Assembly: GCA_029717555.1 (NCBI GenBank)
Contig: JAMDHS010000005.1
Location: 62,001 to 126,000, forward strand
Length of the DNA: 64,000 bases
Source: Peribolospora baueri
Lineage: Eukaryota > Basidiomycota > Peribolosporomycetes > Peribolosporales > Peribolosporaceae
Reading direction: 5' to 3'
A program made the position numbers and the translations under genes. The first letter of the stretch is position 1. Each line of letters begins with the position of its first letter. The notes under the pieces were generated by a model that had not been told where the DNA came from, did not search any database, and saw nothing but the letters and a program-made list of their open reading frames with translations. Below, piece after piece: positions 31,972-41,602 of this stretch.

Positions 31972-33082
31972 ATGCCACTCCATTTCAAGGGCGATAAGCC
32001 GAAGAAGAAGGGCACGAAGAGAAAGGCCGGGAGCGCGGGTGGCGATGACGCGAAAGAGCCTGAGCCGGCAGATCCTCAGGGTGAGTGATGAACCTGGACT
32101 GTCCAGGGTCTCTTCCAGCTCGTCCTCTCGACGACGAGACGAGACCATCGGCTCCGGAATCGTTCCTCTGATCGTCCATTGCTCTTTCCCTTTTGCTTCC
32201 TCAGCCTGGGTATCGGCAGAGACAGGAGTTGACTTGAACGGGCCCACTTTCATTACACAGCCTTCAGACCCGCAGCCGATCTGCGTCGCCTGGGATCCTG
32301 TCATGAACCGTGTCCATGCCCCGTCCGTCGGCATCTCCTCCCCAACGGAAGAACCGGAAGAAGAGGCAAAGTCGGGATACCGACCGAGACCTTCGGACGT
32401 TCACCACGTTTGGGTGTGCACAAAGGTGCTTGACTCCAGCAAGGTCACCTTCCGATCGGCCGCCGGGGGCTTCCTTGGCTGCGACAAGCACGGAGTCGTC
32501 TCTGCCGAGCGCGAGGCGCGCGGGCCTCAGGAAGAATGGGAGCCCATAGCCCGGCCGGAGGGAATGGCGTTTCAGTCCGTTTATGGTGGCTTCTTGACCG
32601 TGGACGAGGTGGCGGGTGGCAAGATGGTTGTGCGAGGGGACTCCGATACTGTCGCCATCGGCGAGACCTTTCAGGTTTTCGTCCAAGCTGGCTTCCGGAG
32701 GGACGCGAGGCTGGGGCCCGAGGGCAAGAAGCACAAGAAGGGCGAGGATGGATTGGATGACGAGGCTGAGCTCAAGTGAGTCTCATGGAGACGCGTTCTC
32801 ATGGCCTTGTCTCCAGCTGACTGGTTCTCTAAATGCCTTTTAATATCGCAGTAAACGATACCAGGCGTGGGGCTCTGGGCGGACGGTGCTCAGTTCTAGC
32901 GACCGAAAGGAGCTGCGCAAGAGCGCCAAAGAGGGAAGAATCGCAGAGGCCATGCTTGACAGAAGGGCAAAACTTAAGAGTGATCGATATTGTAAGGTGA
33001 GAGCTTCTATAGCTTACACTGCTCGACTCGGTTCGAAGCATGAGCTCCGGCTGATTGCCGACTTTTTCCCTTAATCCAGTGA
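31972..33082 (+). CDS. FRG1: FRG1 homologue, four exons, last exon is the stop codon alone
   Basis: Exons 31972-32080, 32205-32775, 32852-32996 and 33080-33082 give 275 residues. FRG1 is a nucleolar/spliceosome-associated, actin-bundling protein with a fascin-like beta-trefoil. The start MPLHFKGDKPKKKGTKRK is the lysine-rich nuclear/nucleolar signal. AWVSAETGVDLNGPTFI, FRSAAGGFLGCDKHGVVSA and FQSVYGGFLTVDE are beta-trefoil repeats. The C-terminus NKRYQAWGSG then LKSDRYCK ends as in animal FRG1. The intron at 32997-33079 falls exactly before TGA, so retention would add a short tail instead of ending after Lys. The gene converges on the adaptin gene, whose stop is only 85 bases away. Confidence 0.93.
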
Positions 33083-33166
33083 CCCAGACTGGCAAAGCGT
33101 GTTCCTCCGAGGCGCCGGAGTTTTTTTTCCATCCTTCCTTGTATTATACGCAAAGAAGCACCCTAG

Positions 33167-36100
33167 TCATTCCTCTTTTCGAAGTAAGCCCACGGCATCC
33201 TCCGTCAAGTCTGGGTCTCCTCGCACCATCCACAGTGTGCCGTCATCGGTGACCGTCAGGCGAACCATCGCCACGAGTGTTTCGTTCTCGGTGTTGTCAC
33301 CGTCCTCTGATGCGCTTGACGCGCTCGACGAGAACGGGTCTGGATTCGAAGAGACCTCGCTCGAAGAGGAGACTGGTGCGGACGCTTTTGCGGAAGGCTT
33401 GCTCTGCGACTTTCGAAGCATCGGTACTGAGAAGAAGCGATTGAAAAAAGAAGGCTTCAGCGTTGGACTTCTGAGAGGCACCTGTTGCCCGATACGTTGC
33501 TTACCTCCCTCCCTACTCTCTTGCTCGTCCAGCAAAAAACCGAGTGGCTGGAGGAGGCCGACAAGTTCGTCACTACTCCGACCGCTCCACCCGCGCGTCG
33601 GCTTGCCCTCGAGGGAGTCCCATGTCCACCGCACTTGGGAAACAGCCTGCGGGGCAGACCGAAATCCTGTCGCCCCTAGAGAGCGTCAATCACCTGTGAT
33701 GTTGCCCTCAATGCTATCCGTGGCGCGCATGGTGGCAAACCTTACCTTGTTTGTGTTCTTTGTCTGGTTGCGTGGATGGGGCTTCTCGGCCCTCCTCCGC
33801 TTGCCGAGGGGCTGCAGCCTCGTGAGCTTCCTTGTCCGCCCCCTGCAACGGGACTTGTTGGACATTTCTGTCCAAGGGCAGCGGCACGTCTTCCTGGTCC
33901 TTGTCCGGAGCCTGTGGCGTGGTCTTCTTTGTTGGTTTGTCTAGGGTCAGCAAAGGAGCCTCCTTTATATCTGTTTCCCGTGGTATGGACACTTTGCTTT
34001 CCTTGTTCGATCCTTGAGAAGAAGCCTCGTTGTCAAGGTCGATGAGATCGTGACCAGATGTCTTTAAGGGAAATGTTTTATTTGAGTGAAACGGGTCCAA
34101 CACATCCGACCGAGGCAACAAGAAGCGAGTACACACTTGTGAGATAGCACCCGTCGCCTCCTGGTTATGCTGACTCCGAGGTGAGAGCATCGACAAAGAT
34201 GGCGAAGGCATCGACAGAGATAGCGAAGGTATCCCCAAAGGTGGAGAACCCATAGACGTCCCCTAAAGACAGATAGATAAAAAAGAATGTCAGACGCCAT
34301 AGCAGGGCAAGGCGGAAGGATAGCAGCTCACCTCCGACCATGACGCGTTCTCCTCCTCCCCCTCTCCCATCAAAGTTAGCTGACTGGCCATCATGCCCAG
34401 TGTTTCGACGTCTTCTCCTCGTCCTTTGTTTCGCTTCCGCCGAGGCGGTCTCGCGCTCGGCCTTTCAGCCACGCGAACCTCGCGGCGCGGCGGCGGAGGA
34501 GAAGGAGGGTCGTAGCGGTCATATCGTAGGTTTGAAGTGAACATGGAATCTCCGGTGAGGGACGTGAGAGATGCGGCACTGGAAGGCGTTGGAGAAGGCG
34601 AGCGGGGCAAAGCAAGTGTGCCTGCGAAATATGCTTCCACGGCCTGCAGGACGTCCAGCAGCTGTTTACAGAACCCATCCGTATTCGTCAGCACAGTGTT
34701 AAAGCATTCAAGTAGGGAATTGCTCACAGTCGTCATCTTGGTGGCCTCAGCCAATAATTGGAGGCCCGCCGGGTTCTTTACCAGCTGGCAATATTGAGAG
34801 CACCTCTGTGTAAAAGAACACGAGTGCGCTCTCAGTTGCTCGAACTTACTGTAACAGCGTAGGCTTGGTGCGATAGACCCACCATTCGCACTCGAGGGTG
34901 CCCCCGCTTCCCGCACTGATCGACCTTGGCCATGACATCCTCCGGTGAGCTTTGTCTTTGGGCAGCGAGCTGCATCATAGCGATTATAACGGCCTCCGCG
35001 ACGGAAGCTGCACAAGCAAATAATTCCATGGCATAAGCAATCGCGAGCCCGACTTCCCGGTCCTCGTAGGGCGGGAGACTTCTTACCAGGGAGAGAGTCA
35101 AGTGTTGCTGCGAGTGCTCCCAACGACTTGAGCAACGAGCTTTCCTGTAGCGTTTGCGAGTATTCGCAGAAGACGGCAGCGCATACAAGCACAAAGGTTG
35201 GTGCTCTCGTCTGCTCCTCCCGATCTGATGGGGTTGAGATTTGGTCACAAAGCGCTTCCACGAAAGCTGAGACGAAGTCGCTTGGAGCTGACGTAGTCAG
35301 AAGATAAAATGATTCCACAGCAAGATGAGCAAAAACCCTTCTGGCCAAGTAAGCAGGCGCACAGTAGTGTAGCAAAAACTTACAGCCTCTCAACTGCACC
35401 AAAATTTGTTCCACCAAGCCCTCGAATACGACAGGGTGGTTGCGCTGGGCGGGCCGTCGGCTTGGATGTGCCCATAGCGCATCAATGACAGCCTCGATTC
35501 GCTCAACATGCTCCTTGACAACGTTGACCGGGGCCTTGACAGCGCTATCTGCCTCACTGGCGAGAACGTCCAATTCGATCCCGGAACTATCTAGTTGGCA
35601 AGCAGACATAGAAGTGATCCAAGCGCATTCCAAGGAGAGGGAGCACGCTTCGATGGGATCTGATGCGCTGCCGTCGTTGATGGATTTTTTAAGCTGAGAG
35701 AAGCGTTGTCGCAGGATAGCGGGGTCGACACGGCCAAGAACCCGCAGAGTCTGGCATCAAGTGAGAGCCGTCAGTTGTCATCCAGTGAGGGAGAAGGACG
35801 CACAAACTTGCCATTGTATGGCCATCTCTGCTTAGCGGAAATGTGTAATAAACAACTCACGAGCCGTCGCAAACTCTCATCCTCGGAGGACATGAAGCTC
35901 ATGACCCGGGCCATGTCGTCCACCCCCAACAGACTAGTCTTGCCACCGGAAGATTCAAGACTCGAAGGCTCTGCGTCAGCTGTGGATGCACTCCCTGCCC
36001 AAAGCCCAGGGTCTAGCGTGTACAGACTAGAGAGGGCCAGGTAATGCAGATTTGGGTTGGTCGCGTGCAAGTGTTGGGTGATGAACTTGCCAACGTTCGA

Positions 36101-37940
36101 TTTGAGCACTGAGTCGCTCGATGGCTCGAATGATCCCCGAATAAGAGCTGTCGGAAAGGTGCGCAGCGCTCGCAGACACTCCAAGGACACAGCTGATGAC
36201 CAGAGAAATAAAGTGATGTAATTCAGGACCACGGCCGGTAAGCATGAGTAAAGATGGGACAACCTACCGTAAGATGCATCGACTCCGTCAACAGAGGCGG
36301 ACAGGACTTTTCCAACCGTCTCTAACGCTTGAGTCGCGAGCTCATGCCTGATCAAAGAATGAACCCTAAGAAGTAAGCTGGACCTTTGTGGTAGTGTGCG
36401 CCCGATGTCTGTTGTTACTTACTTCTGCTCGTCGCCGAGCCGCCCAACCGATGCCGCCAAGAGTCGAACACCTTTGATCTGCAGCCACGGTGCTGGAGTC
36501 CCATGGTAATTGGCGGACGATGTCAATTCATTCGTCCTATGAAGGAGAGTTCTGATGGTCAAGATAAGCTCGTTGGGTTGTATGACTCCATTCTGTGTCA
36601 GGACAGTCAGGTCTATGGTCAACCCCAAACCCTTGGTCTATTGAAGATGATATTACATGGTCGAGCTCACCTGAAGTAGGTCTTCAGCAGCTCCAAGCGC
36701 TGCGCTGATGACCATCGCATCCGGGTCCTCCAATTTAAACAGAATCTTGTCTTTGGCTCGGACCATAGGGGTGTCCTCGCCGGATGGCGATCGAGGAAGA
36801 CCACTAACGGAGGTCAATTTGGATAGACTCCTGATGGCAGCCAGCGCCTTTCGTCGCACATGAGGGCTATGGAGAGATGAAGTGCAAATGTTGGCATCGT
36901 CAGTCTCAAAGACGAGTGTCTTATGCTCCTGAACCCAGAGATGAAAAATGACCATAGGACTCACGACGTGTGACCAAGAAGATCCTCCAAGTGATCCCGC
37001 ACTGCAGGGATGATATCGTGGCTACCAACATGACGGAGAGCATCGAGGGCGAGGCATACATTTGATTCTGAGGATGATTCCAGATGCTATTGGGAAAATT
37101 AGAAGCGGATTCACTCAGTCTCTCAGTCAAGCTAGGAAGATCTTCTCTGCACACTCACATTTCGGATAGTGTTGACGAGCATGAGGGCGAGAGGATGCCC
37201 TTTAGGCATGAGAAACGCACAAGCCAAATAACCTGTGCGTTGTAACAGAGACAGAGTGCATCAGAAACATCGCTGATATAGGACAACCTGCTGCGTCCAT
37301 CTGCGACACCTTCACAGTTTGACAATTCGACGCCCTCGCCCATTACCCATCCTCACCAGTACGGCGGTGCTCAAACTCGCGAGCTCTGGCAGCTAACTTC
37401 ACCGCTTCCACAAGCAAGCTATCCGAGCTGGCAGAACGTGTGAATGTGTGCTTCTCTAAAGGCGGCGCGGGTTCTTGCGGATACAGCATGGAGATATAGA
37501 GAAGGACGATGAGAGCTTGGGAGACGGACTGAAGACGGGTGAGAAATCAAAGCCACAAGGCCCTTAGCAACGTAAAAACAGAAAATCACCCAAAGAGCGC
37601 CTTAGAACCAAAATAAAAGCGGTGCTCACACTGGAGGGACCCGTCCCCTTCTTCAACCTTTCCTTGATATGTCCCAGTTCGTCGACCAAAAGACTATCCG
37701 CGTTCTAAAGCAGACCAGAGGGTAAAGGAGGGAGCACTCAAAAGCGTGCAGGTAAGCTGGAGCATTCATTATCACCAAACATTTCGGCTAGCAACTTGAA
37801 AGCAGACTTCGGAAGCGCACCTCGGGAGTTTCAGCTTTCTCGAGCTTCTTGACCAGCACGAAGTGTTCCCTGGAACTCGCGCCTGACTCAAGCCAGGTCA
37901 CGTCCTCCATACCGGCCCGCCAGCCGGCCTTGGGCGACAT
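33167..37940 (-). CDS. AP-4 epsilon-like adaptin large subunit, about fifteen exons
   Basis: Exons 37940-37821, 37704-37630, 37528-37357, 37232-37159, 37086-36965, 36866-36671, 36592-36423, 36347-36268, 36192-35861, 35750-35384, 35287-35087, 35007-34850, 34805-34332, 34262-33746 and 33675-33167 stay in frame and give about 1188 residues; a 75-base in-frame intron inside the 14th exon is possible. Large adaptins form the trunk of AP vesicle-coat complexes. Markers are SSREHFVLVKKLEKAETPE, EHRRTGYLACAFLMPKGHP, VRRKALAAIRSLSKL, HGTPAPWLQIKGVRLLA and VGKFITQHLHATNPNLHYL. These fit AP-4 epsilon best, with AP-1 gamma as the alternative. After about residue 800 the chain is Pro/Ser-rich hinge. The C-terminal ear is not obvious. 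Confidence 0.8.
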
Positions 37941-38214
37941 GATATTCGAAGCCGGAAAGGGAAGGGATGTGTGAACGAGGATAATGTATAGTGTATTCGA
38001 TCGGAACCGCCGTCGCACGACTTCCGCTGGCGAGCAGCAGGATAGCCAGGGCGTACGTCGAAGCGTGGAGATGCCGCAGCGCACAAATCAATCACGTGCT
38101 AGAGAAAACTCGATCATGGAAAGCAACCGGCAACACTACAACACTACGGACACCTCACGCTCAGCTGGACTTTAGGGTTGACCCATCACACCCAATAGCC
38201 ACGGCCGGCTCGCG
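37941..38214. promoter_or_regulatory. Divergent promoter of the adaptin and Src1/Heh genes
   Basis: A 274-base spacer between two divergent ATGs. No coding exon or recognisable site; an AT-rich word lies at about 37979-37998. Confidence 0.5.
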
Positions 38215-40342
38215 ATGGATCTGAACGAGGTGTATCTGCAGCCCGACTTTGATCCATGGACCCTGCGCGTGCCTCAACTACGCAATGTCTTGCACCAGTA
38301 TTCAATCGTCCTCCCTTCCAGCGCAAGGAAAGCGGAGCTGATAGCTGCGTTCGAGGAGCATGTTCGTCCTCTTGTGCCTGCCATCCGCCAGCGCGCATCT
38401 CCCATGGCTTCCTCAGAGAAACGAGTGAGTACCTCTAGGGTCCGTCTTTCTTTTCCTAATTACGCCATCTAGCCAAGCATTGAGCGCTTCTGGCACCTTA
38501 TCCTGGGTTGCAGGCTTCAAAGCTTGGCGGTCCTAGGGATTCTCCTATCTTGGCTTCTTTGGAGAGACGAGTGAGTGTTCCCAGATTCGTGTTTCTTCCC
38601 TTTTACGCTGTCTAGTCCATGTATCGATCTTTCCGGTGTATCCTACGGATTTGCAGGCCTCAAAGCTTGAAGGTCCCAGCGATCTTTCTACTTCGACTTC
38701 CATCACTCCATCCCGCGTTCGCCGCACACCCCTAAGCGTTGCCAAAGACGCGGATACCGCGCGACAGCAAATTCCGTCTTCAACCACCCCTTCCCCTCCT
38801 TCCGATATTCGTCGCACTTCAGCGCCTGCTCAGACTCCGATGTCGAGCAAGGGCCGCCTTGTCCGACCACGTACGACCACCACAAAGCGGCCTCCCACCG
38901 ACATCCTCGCTAACCTCGGCGATCTCGCTTGGACGCTTCTCGCACTTTTTGCCATTGGCTTTGTCGCCTGGTACATACAGGAGAGCAAGGAGCTCGGCTT
39001 CTGCGACACCGGATCACAGTCCAATGAGACGATCAAACGCAGAGCGGAGATCGGCCAGCCGCCCTCCGTACTCGCTCAAAAGTTGGCACCTACCTGCGCA
39101 CTATGTCCGTCGCATGCCATCTGCGAGGGTGGCCACGTGGTTGCGTGCGAATCGTCCGACTACGTGCTTGCTCCGAGTGCCCTTGATTCTCTGCCCCTAG
39201 CCCATACTCTCCTCCCGCCTGCGTTGCATCCTCCCCGCTGCATCCCGGACACACAGAAGCAGGTTCTAGTTGCAGAGCTCTCCCACGAGATTGAGCAGCG
39301 GCTGTCGGTCTTTCGCGGGGAGGTGGAGTGCGGCCGACGGCGAGGAATTGATCGTGCCGGAAGCCTGGCATCGTACGCAGTGAGAGAGGATGAGCTGAAA
39401 GAAAATCTCCGAGAGAACAAGGATGTGAGTTTTGCGGAACGGAGCGTCAGAAGATGCGGACTTCTGACATTGTGCCGAATGGCCATGTCTTACACAGCCT
39501 TCCTTCTCCGACGCCTACTTTGATGATCTTTGGAACCTTGCTATTCAAGACGTAAGCAATCAGGGAGCAGTCTCGGCCGTGAACGACGAGTGAGTAAACT
39601 CATACCCCACGTCGTCCTGAGAAAGCAGCTGACCTGTTGCCTATCATTCGTTATTGAATGATCACCCTCTCCAGTGGATCGCTGTGGCTTGTAGCTCAAA
39701 CAGCTACGCGACCACTGAGCTGCCGTCTGAGGAAAACCATCGCTGGTGTACTAGCCCGCTATCGGTGGCGGATAGGAGGTGAGTTAAGGCGAGCCGAGTT
39801 AAATGCGGGACCATGCTGATCGCAGGGTGACTTTATGGTGTGGTGCATAGGGACAATATTTCTTTACCTGCTTGTGGCCCTCCTGCGAAGGCGAATGCAG
39901 GCTACGCGGTCAGAAGCCAAACTGGTTGCAGATCTCGTCCAGCTTGCTCTGCAGCGGCTCAGAGAGCAGGTGAGTAGTCTCATTCCTTTTCGAGTTTATG
40001 AGAGTTTATCTCTTTTGCTTTCGGAAGTGCCCAGGCCTGATCGTCATCTTCTCCGACTTATAGGAGCACGCCCACTACACCGACCCCGTACAAGTTCCGC
40101 ATCCGTATCTTCCGACCTCACACCTCCGAGACCTTGTCCTCTCGGACGAGCCCTCTCCGACTCGCCGGCAACAGTTGTGGAGCAAAGTGGAACCTATCGT
40201 CGAGGGAAACTCCAACGTACGGACGAGGCAGGCTGAATCGCGCGGCGAGTACTGGCGCGTATGGGAGTGGATAGGCGGCGGGGCTTTGCCTTTGCAAAAT
40301 TCGCCCGAAATGAGTCGACCAAATTATCCCCAGCTTGAGTAA
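38215..40342 (+). CDS. Inner nuclear membrane protein Src1/Heh (Man1/LEM2 family)
   Basis: Exons 38215-38424, 38514-38570, 38657-39424, 39498-39589, 39675-39778, about 39830-39969 and 40064-40342, about 545 residues. Residues 1-47 ([20 protein letters not shown], then [14 protein letters not shown]) form the HeH/SAP-like DNA-binding motif. A basic Ser/Thr/Pro linker follows. The first membrane segment is [18 protein letters not shown]. The lumenal domain has the family cysteines ([13 protein letters not shown], then VACESSDY). The second membrane segment is [17 protein letters not shown]. The MSC winged-helix tail ends [13 protein letters not shown]. These proteins tether chromatin and recruit CHMP7/ESCRT-III. 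The joint at 39778 to 39830 is off by one base in my model. Exons 2 and 3 begin with a duplicated motif. Confidence 0.9.
38404..38684 (+). repeat. Tandem duplication of an exon with flanking intron in the Src1/Heh gene
   Basis: The segment at about 38404-38540 (exon end, GTGAGT donor, intron, CAGGCTTCAAAGCTTGGCGG) is repeated in diverged form at about 38552-38684 (GAGAGACGAGTGAGT, then CAGGCCTCAAAGCTTGAAGG). Each unit ends with the start of an exon coding Ala-Ser-Lys-Leu-x-Gly-Pro. Confidence 0.85.
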
Positions 40343-40386
40343 TATCATGGGTCCATTCGATCAGGCGAAATACGAATTTTGCCCTT

Positions 40387-41298
40387 TTAGATTTGTCCGA
40401 TGGTCCATAGATCTGATGTGGTCGAGGGAAGAAGGAAAGTCCAGTCAGAGGTAGTTCGAGATGCTCGATGGAACAAGGGCTGAAGAACCGCCTAGATGAC
40501 TCACCGTCGTTGAGATAATGAATGTTATCCACGCCGATGCCCTTGTTACTTTTCTTGATCTCTTCCGTGTCCATCTTAGTCAAGCCAATGCCCACAGCGT
40601 TATCCTTCCCTTCCGCCATGACCGCTACCGCGCGTCCGCTCGGCACCGCTTCAGAAGCCGGGGGAAGGCGGCCGCCTTTCGAGGTCATACCAGGCGACAT
40701 TATATTAGCGCCGGCGAGGATGAAGCGAATGGCACCACGGTCCACCTGCACCGAAGGGAGCAGCTGGGGATCTGCGGGAAGGGCCATGCAACCGGTCAGC
40801 GAGCTCACGGAACAAAGTTGTTTCGACCATGCGACCGAGAATGGGTTCGGTTTGCGTCGACTCACATTTGTGAAGTAGCCGCAGAGTCGGGAAGTAGGGG
40901 CCATCGAAATGCTGAAAGAAAAGCGGCTCCCCCTTGTAGGAGAGGATGCTGATGTGATCCTTGCTGCAAGCCGCGAGAAAGAAGGGAAGTTGAGTTGTTC
41001 ACTCCTATAACGGACGACGGCCTTGCAACGCTATTATTGCCCACCACTTGAGCAAGGTGATGTTCTCCTTCTTGGGCCATATCGCTTCCATGAGAGCAGC
41101 ATCGTTTTCCGCCAGGACCGGCATCTGTTCGAGGAGCTTTGTGCGCATCGCCCGTTGCACAGAAGATTTGACGGCTGTGGAGGTGGCCACGTCCTCCTTC
41201 GGGGAGAACCTGGCACAACGGAAGGGAGGTTATAAGTGAATGTGCGTGTTAATCTGGGTTGTGAGATTCCTAACACCTCGAACGTACTTTTTGAACAT
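40387..41298 (-). CDS. TMA20: MCT-1/Tma20 PUA-domain translation factor, five exons
   Basis: Exons 41298-41288, 41209-41045, 40963-40866, 40771-40505 and 40412-40387 join to 188 residues (human MCTS1 is 181). MCT-1/Tma20 pairs with DENR/Tma22 and removes deacylated tRNA and mRNA from post-termination 40S subunits. The start [20 protein letters not shown] and [20 protein letters not shown] are close to the family. The PUA domain occupies about residues 92-180 ([28 protein letters not shown]). The first coding exon is only 11 bases and the last only 26, ending in Asp-Leu-Trp-x-x-Gly. The gene is convergent with Src1/Heh, with stops 44 bases apart, and divergent from the Kar9-like gene. Confidence 0.94.
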
Positions 41299-41602
41299 GA
41301 CGCTCGTCTATTTGTCGCAATGATGCAGCTGGTCGCGTCCACACGTTCATCCACGGTCGATGATCTTCTGCGGCGCGGTGCGAGGCTGGCACGTGATGCG
41401 GACACAACGTCCCAGCCGCGACCGCATCCTTCCAACTCGGGCCCCCGTTGTCTGCTTTTTGTGATTGTTTTCCCGACCTCAGCAGCAGCTTCGTCCAAAA
41501 AGGAGCGCCGCCCATAGCGCACGTCGATGCGACATTTAGGCCGTTAACTTCCGTTTCTCTCGCGGCGCTGGACTACTCTTCAGCGCCACCTGATCGCCAT
41601 CC
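41299..41602. promoter_or_regulatory. Divergent promoter of TMA20 and the Kar9-like gene
   Basis: A 304-base spacer with no coding exon supported; it must carry both promoters. No specific factor site is recognised. Confidence 0.5.

Noticed and set aside
33099-33944. 281-residue plus-strand frame downstream of FRG1
   Set aside because: It is antisense to the last adaptin exons, which are supported by phase and by continuity with conserved sequence.
40194-40904. 236-residue minus-strand frame read straight through the TMA20 introns
   Set aside because: It runs through two good splice junctions; the spliced model matches the MCT-1 family in length and sequence, whereas the read-through does not.
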